Origin: 4572-123 sp964418755
Lineage (GTDB): Bacteria > Desulfobacterota > Desulfobacteria > Desulfobacterales > 4572-123
Assembly: GCA_964418755.1 (NCBI GenBank)
Contig: CAYQNS010000002.1
Coordinates: 1 to 64,000, forward strand
Direction: 5' to 3'
DNA: 64,000 nucleotides
The notes under the pieces are model-generated. The model had not been told where the DNA came from. It did no database searches and saw only the letters and a list, made by a program, of their open reading frames with translations. This document shows positions 44,526-53,562 of the stretch, one piece after another; position 1 is the stretch's first letter; each line of letters begins with the position of its first letter. Both the position numbers and the translations under genes were made by a program.

Positions 44526-45161
44526 CTAAATCTCTATTATCCTGCCGACACCGCCTTGAATGTATTTATCCGGATAAAGTTTTTTGATTTTATCACTAAA
44601 CCGGGTGCAGTGGGTAGGACAGATCCAATCAATTTTTTTGATCAGATTAAACGTTTGAAAGCCATGCAGCCCGCCGATAATAGCAGAAACATCACCAAAT
44701 TGTTCGGCGACGGTAAAAATCTGGTCAACACCGGGGTGTGAGCATCCTGCAATGACAATAATTCCGTCCTTTTGTTTTACCATAAGGGACTGTTCGATCC
44801 CCGCCAATGTACCGGTTGACCAGATGTTTTCATGAATCATGCGACTTTTCTCGATCCGTATCACTTTAGTGTTTTGATCAGGATTTTTAAATCCTGCAGG
44901 CGCATAAACCGGCACGTTGTTTATTGCCAGGAATTGGGGAAGTCCTCCCGTGTGATCCCAGTGATGATGGGATATAAAAATCTCATCGACCGCCATGGGG
45001 TCGATATTCAGTTGCTTGATATTATAAAGAAGCAAACTCCCCTTTGCCCCGGTATCAAAAAGTATTGTTTTTCCGAATACTTCAGCCAGACAGGCAAAGC
45101 CCCAGTCGGGTTTTAAATTTTTATTCCATGTTGTATTGTCATATAGAATTGTAATTTTCAT
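44526..45161 (-). CDS. MBL-fold metallohydrolase
   Basis: A 211-residue metallo-beta-lactamase-fold protein. The metal motif is FISHHHWDHTGG near residue 63, with a further His in GCSHPGV and the late His in GGLHGF and CPTHCT. IVEGGVGR-type end: YIQGGVGRIIEI. The arrangement (HHHWDHTGG and a C-terminal THC) is that of the 7,8-dihydropterin / methanopterin-synthase-related MBL group; the substrate is not known. It converges with the rnf operon. Confidence 0.85.
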   Translation of the reverse strand: MKITILYDNTTWNKNLKPDWGFACLAEVFGKTILFDTGAKGSLLLYNIKQLNIDPMAVDEIFISHHHWDHTGGLPQFLAINNVPVYAPAGFKNPDQNTKVIRIEKSRMIHENIWSTGTLAGIEQSLMVKQKDGIIVIAGCSHPGVDQIFTVAEQFGDVSAIIGGLHGFQTFNLIKKIDWICPTHCTRFSDKIKKLYPDKYIQGGVGRIIEI

Positions 45162-45265
45162 TTTTTCCTATCTTTTGTTAAAATCCATTATCTAAAAATC
45201 AATCAAAATTCACGATGTCTGAATTGATAATTTTTTTAATTTTGGTATCGCTTAAATCAAATCTA

Positions 45266-45760
45266 TCAAATCCTGAAGTTGTTGGTTACAAATTTCTGCT
45301 TGTAGGATTCGTGCCAGCCGGCAGGTACCGGGAAATCGGCATATAACTGTGAACGATCCGCCTCAAGAAACCGTCGGGTCTGATGCATAAAATCGGCAGC
45401 ACACATAATTTTCCCATGTGTTTTCGATTTCAGCCCATCCAGCCAGGAAACCCCGGCCCTGCACCGCAACAGATGATGATCTATAATGCAGCAAGGTACT
45501 TTGTCGGCCAAGGCCGTTGCGCGCGTGTATGCATCATCGATTTCGTGATTCGGAAGCTGACGATATATGGGCGTATGAGACAATCCGTGCGGCATGGTTT
45601 CCGAGAAGCTTATCCGGTCATGCGATTGACCGTTACAAGGATTAAATGGTTTTTCAAGGGCTGCAAACAGCTTGCGGCATCGATCCTCGATATGGACAAC
45701 ACAGCAAAGTCCTCTCACACCAAGGGATTCGGTTCCAAGAATTTCGATTCGCATGGACAT
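45266..45760 (-). pseudogene. Internally deleted UPF0282-like MBL protein
   Basis: About 164 residues, open throughout. The beginning MSMRIEILGTESLGVRGLCC and the end, IIDHHLLRCRAGVSWLDGL, IMCAADFMHQTRRFLEA and YADFPVPAGWHESY, look like the two ends of UPF0282-type MBL proteins, which are normally about 300 residues. The middle, which should hold the metal-binding HxHxDH segment, is absent or replaced by non-matching text (residues about 28-75). So the product could not bind metal in the usual way. It may be a decayed gene or an in-frame deletion. It follows the GDSL gene by about 50 bases. Confidence 0.5.
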
Positions 45761-45810
45761 GCCATTCGCTCTTTTTGCTATTTTAAAAACTATTGCCGAA
45801 AAATTTACTT

Positions 45811-46368
45811 TCAGCGGCCCAGAGCCTGGACCACCCATGGCAGAATGTGTGCGGTGATGGCGGCATAGCCGGCTGCTGTGGGATGAATCCCGTCGAACTG
45901 AACACCGCCGGTTTCTTCCAGTGCCGGTCCGTTAAAAGATGGAATCAACACCAGATCAAGAGCCTGTGCCACGGCTGGATAAATCGCGGCAAATGCTGTT
46001 TCGATTTCCGCATCGCCCATGGAAGGCAACACCATGCCCGCTAATGCCACGGGGACGGCCCCGGCCGTGAGCCGCTGCACTATGGTGGAAATCATATGAC
46101 GGATCTGCTCCGGCATGGCTCCCATAAGGATATCATTAAGGCCGATTTCCAGTATGACAAGGTCGGGGGTGAAATCCGGCACCCGGTGCATTCGGGCCAT
46201 CAAATTCCGGCAGGTGTCCCCGCTGCACCCCGCGTTGATCACGTTGCAGCCAAACCCTTTTTTGTTTAAAAGGGCCTCCAGCCTCACCGGATAACTGTCC
46301 CGGGGCCCAACGCCAAACCCTTCCGTAAGGCTGTCTCCTAAGGCCACGATGTGGGTATTCGAACTCAT
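45811..46368 (-). CDS. GDSL-family esterase/lipase (TesA-like)
   Basis: A 185-residue SGNH hydrolase. The four family blocks are present: GDSLTEGFG with the catalytic Ser, VINAGCSGDTCRN with the oxyanion Gly, LEIGLNDILMG with the Asn, and FDGIHPTAAGYAAI with the Asp-His pair. No signal peptide is seen, unlike E. coli TesA, so a cytoplasmic thioesterase or esterase is likely. Its ATG is at 46368 with a weak ribosome site. The remnant MBL gene lies downstream on the same strand. Confidence 0.88.
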   Translation of the reverse strand: MSSNTHIVALGDSLTEGFGVGPRDSYPVRLEALLNKKGFGCNVINAGCSGDTCRNLMARMHRVPDFTPDLVILEIGLNDILMGAMPEQIRHMISTIVQRLTAGAVPVALAGMVLPSMGDAEIETAFAAIYPAVAQALDLVLIPSFNGPALEETGGVQFDGIHPTAAGYAAITAHILPWVVQALGR

Positions 46369-46809
46369 ACTCTGCTTCCCTGTATGACATTGATGAGGGC
46401 GTAGGCCCCCTGTTATTTCTGCGATCTTTTACGGTAAGATTTTTTTCATCTTGAATATAAAAACAAAGCTATGCTATCAGAAAAGGATTGCGATTTCCAT
46501 CGCAAATAAAAGATCTGTCAAATGTCAAATTGAGAACAAAATCATAACCCGGTCGGATTCAATGCTTTATTTTTATGACATACTGCCTGATTAGGGGCGC
46601 CTGTTGCCTGTTTGAAAACAGCGGTCCGGGGATTTGCTGCCGTGATTTTTAAAACGGTTGACAATGCCGTCCAACTATCATTAATAGAATTATTTTTTTG
46701 TTGTCGGCAGAGCGTGCTGACAGGTCTTGCCGTTTAATTCAAATTTTTTACAAGTTCATCAATTTTAATTCAGGGGAAAAGTTCTCCAGGAGCAGAAAGG
46801 AGTTGTCTT
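46369..46809 (+). promoter_or_regulatory. Intergenic region with a sigma-70-like promoter
   Basis: These 441 bases between divergent genes hold no credible ORF. A TTGACA box (46658-46663) and TAATAG (46682-46687), spaced by 18 bases, form a good vegetative promoter pointing right, about 115 bases before the cyclophilin start. AT-rich text fills the left half; a small ATCGCAAA-type dyad (GCGATTTCCATCGC, 46488-46501) was noted. Confidence 0.5.
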
Positions 46810-47145
46810 TTGATAAAAATAGAAACCAGCATGGGTGAGATCATTTTGGAACTGTATGAAGCCGACAACGGGCTCAAGAATGCGGCGTACTCCGTGGCCA
46901 TGGCCCGTACTAGAGACCCTCACAGTGTCACGGCCCAGTTTTTCATCAACGTGAAGAACAATACTTTTCTGGACCATACCGCCAAAACCGACAAAGGGTG
47001 GGGGTACACGGTTTTTGGAAAGGTGGCCAGGGGACATGGTGTGGTCAATAAAATCAAGGCAGTATCAACCGGTAAAAAAGGTGGCTTTGACGATGTGCCC
47101 GTAGCGCCAGTGACCCTTATCAAGGCCGAGATCGTGGAATCGTAA
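46810..47145 (+). CDS. Cyclophilin-type prolyl isomerase lacking its catalytic segment
   Basis: A 111-residue protein; PpiB-type cyclophilins have about 165. MGEIILELYEA matches strands one and two, and then the text goes straight to EADNGLKN, AMARTRDPHSVTAQFFINV and KGWGYTVFGKVARG from the second half. About 54 residues are missing, including the FHR and QGG catalytic loop, without a frame break. A TTG start follows AAAGGAG by seven bases, and a good promoter lies upstream. It is either a non-catalytic remnant or a recent in-frame deletion, and probably cannot isomerise prolines. Confidence 0.8.
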   Translation: MIKIETSMGEIILELYEADNGLKNAAYSVAMARTRDPHSVTAQFFINVKNNTFLDHTAKTDKGWGYTVFGKVARGHGVVNKIKAVSTGKKGGFDDVPVAPVTLIKAEIVES

Positions 47146-47290
47146 GTCTGGCTTTTGCGTTGATTGCCGGATAACCACCGGTTTCGCTGCCTCTTGGTGA
47201 GTATGTAAAAAGGCATGGAACTGTTTGCTTCAATGAAAATAAGGGGCAGTCATCTGTCCCGGACAAGAAATTTTAAAAAGAGGTTTTACA

Positions 47291-48772
47291 ATGGCCAGAA
47301 GAAATTTAAAAGCAAATTTTTCAACACGATCGGGGTTCGGTATCAATGCGTTTACAGACAACGAACTGGAGGCGATTCATTTTGCATCCCTTGAAGTGCT
47401 TCAAAGGACAGGAGTCAAGATTGAATCCGAAAAAGCGCTGGAAATTTTCCACGGGGCCGGGGCAAGTGTCGAGCAACACGACGGTTATGGTATTGTCAAA
47501 ATCCCGAATTATATTGTCGAGGACTGTATCCGCCGGGCTCCCAGAATCGGATGCTATTACGGCAGACGTCCTGAAGACGATTATATTACCGATGGGGCCC
47601 GGGTCGGTTTTTCGGCAGGGTTCGGCGAACATGTCAAAATCATCGACCTGGATACAAAAAAGGTCAGGTCAACGGTAAAAAAGGATCTGGCAGCCATTAC
47701 GCGGATTCAGGATTATCTGGATGTCATTACAATCGTAGAACGGGCCGCCTGTTCAGGCGATCAGCCACCGGCGACCCAGACGCTGCATAATTACGAAGCC
47801 ATGGTCCAAAATTCCAGCAAGCACTGTTTTTTAGGATTCGGATGCGGCAAAAATGCCGAAAAAATTATCGAGATGGCAAAAATTGCCTCCGGCGGGGAGG
47901 ATAAATTCAAAAACCGCCCCATTGTGACCGGCTTTGTCTGCCCGACCAGTCCGCTGACAATTATTCGGGACGGTTGTGAAACCATCATGACATGTGCCGA
48001 AAACGGCGTCGGTATTGCCGTGATTTCCATGTCCATTTCCGGGGCATCTTCGGCCGCAACCCTGGGCAGTGTCGTGGTGCAGCATAATGCCGAAGTCTTA
48101 AGCGGCATCGTACTGGCCCAGCTCACGGCCAAGGGGACCCCATGCACCTACTGCGGATGCAGTACCATCATGGATATGCGAACGGGCCTGTCTCCCGTGG
48201 GGGTCCCGGAAATGGGGCTGCTCAGCGTGGCATGGGCAAAGCTGGCCCAGTACTACCAGCTTCCCAGCCTGGTGGGCGGCTGCGGCTCGGACAGCAAGCT
48301 CCCGGACGCCCAGCAGGCTTATGATTTCAGTCTGACCGCCATGCCCGCGGCCCTGGCCGGTGCCAACATCATCTACGGTATCGGTGCCATCGAGTCGATT
48401 CTCACCTTTGACTATGCCGCCATGATCATGGGGGCTGAACAGGCGGAAAGGATTATGCGGGTTGTCGGCGGGATTGACGTCAGCGATGAGGCCATGGCCC
48501 TGGATTTAATCCATGAAATCGGCCCCGGCGGTCAATTTCTCACCCATGAACATACCTACCGACACATGAGAGAGATGTCCCAGTCAAAGCTGTTTGACCG
48601 AAGGACCCGTGATGCATGGATGGATGCCACAGGCGGCATGGATATTGCGCAGCGCGCTTATAAAGAAGCCGGGCGAATCATAAACGAGCATACACCGGCG
48701 CCCCTGCCCGAGGGCGCGGCAACAGCCATGCGGGCGATCATTAAAGAGTATGAAGCGGAGCTCGGGTTATAA
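47291..48772 (+). CDS. MttB-family corrinoid methyltransferase (no pyrrolysine)
   Basis: A 493-residue TIM-barrel protein of the trimethylamine methyltransferase family. FSTRSGFGINAFTDNELEAI opens it; ISMSISGASSAATLGSVVVQ and GLLSVAWAKLAQYYQLPS are the conserved barrel strands; HEIGPGGQFLTHEHTYRHM closes it. The frame is intact without an internal TAG, so this is the non-Pyl branch, in which known members demethylate glycine betaine or other quaternary amines by way of a corrinoid protein. No corrinoid protein or activase gene lies beside it. A good AAAGAGG site precedes the ATG. Followed by exporter and LUD genes on the same strand. Confidence 0.9.
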   Translation: MARRNLKANFSTRSGFGINAFTDNELEAIHFASLEVLQRTGVKIESEKALEIFHGAGASVEQHDGYGIVKIPNYIVEDCIRRAPRIGCYYGRRPEDDYITDGARVGFSAGFGEHVKIIDLDTKKVRSTVKKDLAAITRIQDYLDVITIVERAACSGDQPPATQTLHNYEAMVQNSSKHCFLGFGCGKNAEKIIEMAKIASGGEDKFKNRPIVTGFVCPTSPLTIIRDGCETIMTCAENGVGIAVISMSISGASSAATLGSVVVQHNAEVLSGIVLAQLTAKGTPCTYCGCSTIMDMRTGLSPVGVPEMGLLSVAWAKLAQYYQLPSLVGGCGSDSKLPDAQQAYDFSLTAMPAALAGANIIYGIGAIESILTFDYAAMIMGAEQAERIMRVVGGIDVSDEAMALDLIHEIGPGGQFLTHEHTYRHMREMSQSKLFDRRTRDAWMDATGGMDIAQRAYKEAGRIINEHTPAPLPEGAATAMRAIIKEYEAELGL

Positions 48773-48874
48773 ACCGGCTGAAAAATTCGGTACAACCTCA
48801 AGCCGTATGGGTATTTTTTTTCATTCCTTTCTGTAATTTATTATTTTCCGGCTTATCCGGGTGGATATATTTTA

Positions 48875-49510
48875 ATGACAGCACTTTTCACTATTTTTTT
48901 TACATCTTTTATAGTTGCCTTTTCAGGTGCCATGATGCCCGGACCGCTGCTTACCGTAACGATCAGTGAAAGCTCCCGGCGCGGTGCCGTTGCCGGACCC
49001 CTGCTCATCGTCGGGCATGCCATCCTGGAACTGGTTCTTGTAATTGCGCTGTTGTTCGGGCTTGCCCCTTTTCTTTTGAAAAAATATGTGTTCGTTATCA
49101 TTGCTCTGGCGGGGGCGGTCGTGCTATTTTGGATGGCTTTTTCAATGTTGCGGGCACTGCCGGGCTTGAGCCTTCAGGTCAGCGGTGAAGAAACAGGAAA
49201 AAACAATCTGCTGATCACCGGCATACTGATGAGCCTTGTCAACCCCTACTGGATCATCTGGTGGGTGTCCATCGGTCTGGCGTATATCATGCATAGCCTG
49301 CGTTTCGGCAAATGGGGAGTCTTTTTTTTCTTTACCGGTCATATTCTGGCTGATTTTATCTGGTATGCACTCATTTCAATAGCCGTGTGGAAGGGGAAAT
49401 CTTTTTTGAATGATCGTACCTATCGGTATCTTATGGCGGGGTGCGCTGTTCTTTTGTTTTTTTTCTCAGGTTTTTTCGCATATTCAGGATTCATGAAGCT
49501 TGCTGCTTGA
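48875..49510 (+). CDS. LysE/RhtB-family exporter
   Basis: A 211-residue membrane protein with about six helices. SGAMMPGPLLTVTISESSRRG near residue 17 is the LysE family signature with the Pro-Gly-Pro loop; GILMSLVNPYWIIWWVSIGL near 110 is the second one. Members export basic or neutral amino acids or related small molecules; the substrate here is unknown. It follows the MttB-like gene by about 100 bases, with CGGCT..AGCCG and a T-run between, so it may be a separate transcript. Confidence 0.85.
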   Translation: MTALFTIFFTSFIVAFSGAMMPGPLLTVTISESSRRGAVAGPLLIVGHAILELVLVIALLFGLAPFLLKKYVFVIIALAGAVVLFWMAFSMLRALPGLSLQVSGEETGKNNLLITGILMSLVNPYWIIWWVSIGLAYIMHSLRFGKWGVFFFFTGHILADFIWYALISIAVWKGKSFLNDRTYRYLMAGCAVLLFFFSGFFAYSGFMKLAA

Positions 49511-49592
49511 AGTTTGGTACTTGAAACTTGAAATTAGATAACACATTTGCATGCTTCTGTTTTTCAGGTTAAAGGTTACAGGTTTAATCCAT

Positions 49593-49620
49593 CGTAGGGT
49601 GGGCTGTGCCCACCAAATAG
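49593..49620. repeat. GTAGGGTGGGC..GCCCACC palindromic dispersed repeat
   Basis: CGTAGGGTGGGCTGTGCCCA then CCAAATAG: the third copy of the 7-bp palindrome, identical in stem and loop to that at 27621. It lies in the gap between the exporter and the LUD gene, 109 bases before the next start. Confidence 0.7.
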
Positions 49621-49728
49621 ACTGCAAGATACATAGTCAAAAAAGTGTAATCACGAATGAACAGTTCCGCCGGGCTGTACTGGAAATGTTGTTTTAATCT
49701 TGTATGATTCTAATTTAAGGAGAAAAAA

Positions 49729-50373
49729 TTGAGCGATGAACAACTGAAATGGCTGTGGGAAAAATCCGGACAAAGATGCGTGAAAAATATGAAAAAACGT
49801 GGTTTCGACGCTTATTTTACCCCGGATACGAAGAGCGCCCGCACCAGGGCTCTGGACATTGCCGCCGACTGCGAAACATTTGGTTTCGGCGGGTCATCTA
49901 CGACCCGGGCTCTGGGAATCGTGGAGGCGCTTAAAAAATCCGGCAAAACCCTGTACGACCACTGGGTGCCCGGTCTCACCAAGGCGGAAGAGATGGAAAT
50001 AAGACTGGCCCAGGGGCGCTGTGACTGTTTTTTCTGCAGTGCCAATGCTGTGGCTGAAACCGGTGAAATCGTGAATGTGGACGGTATCGGCAACCGCAGT
50101 GCCGCCATGACTTTCGGACCCGGAAAGGTGATCATCATAGCGGGCATGAACAAGGTTGTGCCGGACCTTGACTCGGCCTTTGCGCGCATTCGTGAAAAAG
50201 CCGCACCTATGCGGGCCAGGAGCCTTGAAACGCAGACGCCCTGTGCTGAAACCGGAATATGCAGCGACTGCCTGTCTCCGCATCGCATCTGCAATATCAC
50301 CACGATACTGCATTACAAACCCATGCTGACCAGGGTGGCGGTCATCCTGGTGAACCAGGCCATGGGGTTTTAA
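49729..50373 (+). CDS. LUD-domain (LutC/YkgG-like) protein
   Basis: A 214-residue protein of the DUF162/LUD family. FGFGGSSTTRALGIVEAL and DCFFCSANAVAETGEIVNVDG are the conserved blocks; GPGKVIIIAGMNKVVPDL follows. A late cysteine group, CAETGICSDCLSPHRICN, suggests an Fe-S or zinc site beyond the core domain. Related proteins act in lactate oxidation, but the LutA and LutB partners are absent here. A TTG start is set by AAGGAG six bases upstream. The reaction is not known. Confidence 0.85.
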   Translation: MSDEQLKWLWEKSGQRCVKNMKKRGFDAYFTPDTKSARTRALDIAADCETFGFGGSSTTRALGIVEALKKSGKTLYDHWVPGLTKAEEMEIRLAQGRCDCFFCSANAVAETGEIVNVDGIGNRSAAMTFGPGKVIIIAGMNKVVPDLDSAFARIREKAAPMRARSLETQTPCAETGICSDCLSPHRICNITTILHYKPMLTRVAVILVNQAMGF

Positions 50374-50410
50374 TTTTTTATGGGGCTACAATACTGTTTG
50401 CGAGGTCATC

Positions 50411-51970
50411 TTGTTTAACAGACAAAAAATATTTCCGGCCCTGGCAAGCGGACTGCTGCTTACCGGGGCCTTTCCTGATTGGGGATTTTCATATCTGGCC
50501 TGGATCGCACTGGTTCCGCTGCTGATAAGCCTTAGAGACCTGTCTCCGGGCAACGCGTTCAGGGCCGGCTTTCTGACCGGGATGGTCCATTACCTGACGC
50601 TGATGTACTGGCTGGCCTATACCATCAGTACTTACGGCAAGATGCCCTGGTATCTGTGCGGCCTCATACTGTTTCTTTTTGCCGCCTACCTGGCCTGCTA
50701 TTTCGCCCTTTTTTCAATGCTCCTGATCCGGGTGAGCCGGGGCAGCCGGGTGGGCCTGCTCACGGCACCGCTCCTGTGGGTTGCTCTGGAATATGTCAGG
50801 TCCTTCCTTTTTTCCGGTTTTCCATGGGAACTTTTAGGATATACCCAGTTTGATGTGTTGCCTCTGATTCAATTTTCGGATATAACCGGTGTCTATGGGG
50901 TGTCTTTTTTAATCGTGCTGTCCAATGTAGTGATCTGCCGGATGATTTTATGCCATACCGGCAAGACATGGCAGGATGCGACAGCCGACAAATATGCAAC
51001 TGCCGTACAATTATTAACGGTGTGCCTTATCGTCGGTGCCCTGTGGGGATACGGTATCTGGCGTATTCGCGTTGTTGATCAATCCATGGCCCGGGCGCCA
51101 TCCGCCCGGATTGCCGTTGTCCAGGGCAATATCGATCAGGCCCTGAAATGGGATCGGGCGTTTCAAACGGCAACCACCCGAAAATACGTGCGCCTTTCGC
51201 TTGAGTCACGTGAAAAAAATCCGGAATTGGTCGTCTGGCCGGAGACGGCCACGCCGTTTTATTTTCTGTATCATACGCGGCTGACAAAAATGGTGAACGA
51301 GGGGGTTCGCAGGACGGGCTGTGATTTTCTAATCGGCAGCCCTTCTTTTTCCAGGCAGGGAGACAAAAACGAATATTATAACTCGGCCTATTTGGTTCAT
51401 CCCGACGGTACGCCGGGCCACAGGTACGACAAGGTCCACCTGGTGCCCTTCGGCGAATATGTACCGCTAAAAAAATGGCTGCCGTTTGCCGGAAAAATGG
51501 TGGCACATGTCGGTGACTTCAAACCGGGGTCCCGGGGTGTTACCCTCAACTGGCGGAATTATCGACTGGGCGTACAGATCTGCTATGAAATAATTTTCCC
51601 GAATCTGTCCAGAATCGCGGTTAAAAATGGGGCCAACCTGCTGTTTAATTTAACCAACGATGCATGGTACGGCCGCACCGGCGCACCGTATCAGCATTTT
51701 TCCATGGCGGTACTGCGGGCCGTTGAAAACCGGCGGTCGGTGGTGAGGGCAGCCAATACCGGAATCAGTGGATTTATTGATCCGGTCGGCCGTATCACGG
51801 CAAGTACAACTCTTTTTGAAAATGCGGTGGTGACGCAAAAAGTGTTTTTTGGCAGGGATATCAGCTTTTACACCAGCTGGGGCGACCTGTTTGCGCAGCT
51901 TTGCCTGGGGGGAATACTTTTTATCATCGCCTGGCAACTGGCATATCGGTTCAGGGAAATCAAACGGTAA
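50411..51970 (+). CDS. lnt: Apolipoprotein N-acyltransferase
   Basis: A 519-residue inner-membrane enzyme that adds the third acyl chain to lipoproteins. Six or more helices fill residues 1-200, with FSGFPWELLGYTQF. The nitrilase-like periplasmic domain has the triad: Glu in VVWPETATPF, Lys in HRYDKVHLVPFGEYVP, Cys in GVQICYEIIFPNLSR; NDAWYGRTGAPYQHFSM is the lid motif. A last helix closes it. The start is TTG at 50411 with GAGGTC upstream. Its presence indicates an outer membrane with Lol-type lipoprotein traffic. Confidence 0.95.
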   Translation: MFNRQKIFPALASGLLLTGAFPDWGFSYLAWIALVPLLISLRDLSPGNAFRAGFLTGMVHYLTLMYWLAYTISTYGKMPWYLCGLILFLFAAYLACYFALFSMLLIRVSRGSRVGLLTAPLLWVALEYVRSFLFSGFPWELLGYTQFDVLPLIQFSDITGVYGVSFLIVLSNVVICRMILCHTGKTWQDATADKYATAVQLLTVCLIVGALWGYGIWRIRVVDQSMARAPSARIAVVQGNIDQALKWDRAFQTATTRKYVRLSLESREKNPELVVWPETATPFYFLYHTRLTKMVNEGVRRTGCDFLIGSPSFSRQGDKNEYYNSAYLVHPDGTPGHRYDKVHLVPFGEYVPLKKWLPFAGKMVAHVGDFKPGSRGVTLNWRNYRLGVQICYEIIFPNLSRIAVKNGANLLFNLTNDAWYGRTGAPYQHFSMAVLRAVENRRSVVRAANTGISGFIDPVGRITASTTLFENAVVTQKVFFGRDISFYTSWGDLFAQLCLGGILFIIAWQLAYRFREIKR

Positions 51971-52016
51971 ACCCGTTTCGATCTTAAAAAATTTTAAAAA
52001 TATCAGGAGGCATAAC

Positions 52017-53118
52017 ATGTCCATCGAACTTAAACAATCCATCAAGGACAGCAAAACAAAACTGGCCCAGTTACTGGAGTATCTTTGACCTGACCGGCAA
52101 GGAAAAAAGAATCCAGGAAATAGAAGCGGTCATCGCCCGCCCGGGGTTTTGGGACCATCCCGAAAAGACCAGAAACATCCTGCGGGAACGAACGTTTCTG
52201 ACCGGCAGGGTGGACGGCTTTCAGGCCCTTGAAAAAGACCTGGAAGACAGTGAACTGCTGTTTGAAATGGCTTTAGAGGAGTCGGACGCCCAGACCATCG
52301 AGGAGGTCGGGCAACAGATGAAATCCATAAGGACCCGAATTCAAAAATACCGGCTTGATATGATGCTCGACGGTAAGAATGATAAAAATAATGCCATCAT
52401 TTCCATCAATGCCGGAGCCGGCGGTACCGAAGCCCAGGACTGGTCTGAAATTCTTTTCCGGATGTATGCCCGCTGGGTTGAGCGAAAGGGGTACACGTCC
52501 GATATCATTGATTTTCAACCCGGCGACGAGGCCGGCATCAAGAGTGTTACCTTTACGGCTGCGGGTGAATATGCTTATGGATACCTGCAAACCGAGCAGG
52601 GAGTCCACAGATTGGTTCGGATCTCCCCGTTTAATGCCAACGGCAAGCGTCACACCTCCTTTGCTTCGGTATTCGTGTATCCGGAACTGGATGATGAGAT
52701 TGTTATCGATATCGATGACAAGGACCTGCGCATCGATGTTTTCAGGGCCAGCGGCGCCGGAGGCCAGCATGTTAACAAGACCAGTTCTGCAGTGAGGATC
52801 ACCCATCAACCCAGCGGGATTGTTGTGCAGTGCCAGCAGGAAAAATCCCAGCACCGCAACAAGGAGATGGCCATGAAGGTTTTAAAATCAAGGCTGTATG
52901 ACAGTGAAAAACAAAAGCAGGAAGAAAAACTGCAGAAAATTCATGACGCCAAGGATGATATCGCCTGGGGCAGTCAGATCCGTTCCTATATTTTACACCC
53001 CTATCAGATGGTAAAGGACCACCGCCTGAAGATGGATGTCGGCAATGTAAACGAGGTGCTGGACGGGGGCCTGGATCCTTTTATCGAAGGGGCGCTGCTG
53101 GCTAAAAAGTTGACCTAA
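52017..53118 (+). CDS. prfB: Peptide chain release factor 2 (programmed +1 frameshift)
   Basis: RF2, 366 residues after frameshifting, releases peptides at UGA and UAA. Codons 1-23 (52017-52085) end at an in-frame TGA at 52086-52088; reading resumes in the +1 frame at 52087 (GAC) and continues to 53118. The catalytic GGQ is in ASGAGGQHVNKTSSAV and the stop-codon recognition SPF motif in RLVRISPFNANGKRHTSF. AGGAGG precedes the ATG. The gene follows lnt by about 45 bases. The two pieces are one gene, not a pseudogene. Confidence 0.95.
52076..52089 (+). promoter_or_regulatory. prfB autoregulatory frameshift site
   Basis: TGGAG-TAT-CTT-TGA-C: a Shine-Dalgarno-like GGAG three bases before the CTT slip codon, then the UGA stop and C. 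This is the standard RF2 autocontrol layout, in which scarce RF2 lets the ribosome slip +1 at CUU. Confidence 0.9.
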
Positions 53119-53562
53119 AATTAAGCAAGCAAAAAAGCAAGCTATTTCCCCCTGCAAAAAATAGCCCCCGGTAGGTAAAAAACTATATGCCCCCCGAATT
53201 TTCACAAAATTACAATCTCATCGATAGATAAAGCATTGCTTTTTCACACACGATCCACAAAACAATAGTGTGGCAATTATAAGCAATTATCATGCCGGAC
53301 GTTGGAATCAATAAAAAATCTGTCTAAAATACCAATACATTAAAAAAAATAAAGGGCATTTTAAAAACTTAGTGATACTATTTCATAAACAATGGATAAA
53401 TTATTTCACAATTATTACTCCGTGGTGGATAGCGGTTACAGGAGCCAATATTTACAAAACAGACAAAAACACCGTCATTGCGGCAATCCATCCGCAACAT
53501 CAGAACAAGAGACCCTGAATATTTCCCGAGGCGCACATGGTATTGGAGATCGGCCCGGTTGC
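53119..53562. other. Intergenic region after prfB
   Basis: These 440 bases hold no credible gene. GCTATTT (53140) and AAATAGC (53158) form a weak stem after the prfB stop without a T-run. A 77-codon frame at 53392-53625 runs into the palindromic element and has no ribosome site or recognisable sequence. Confidence 0.5.

Noticed and set aside
44526..45161. Possible displaced rnfB next to the operon
   Set aside because: The gene is on the other strand and encodes an MBL hydrolase with no Fe-S motifs.
47291..48772. Pyrrolysine-containing MttB
   Set aside because: The frame is complete without an internal TAG and the protein has the length of the non-Pyl branch.
48772..48822. Terminator after the MttB-like gene
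   Set aside because: CGGCT and AGCCG pair across a large loop before a T-run; the stem is too short to call with confidence.
52017..52088. prfB as a pseudogene with a premature stop
   Set aside because: The stop is part of the conserved CTTTGAC frameshift signal with the SD-like element at the right distance.
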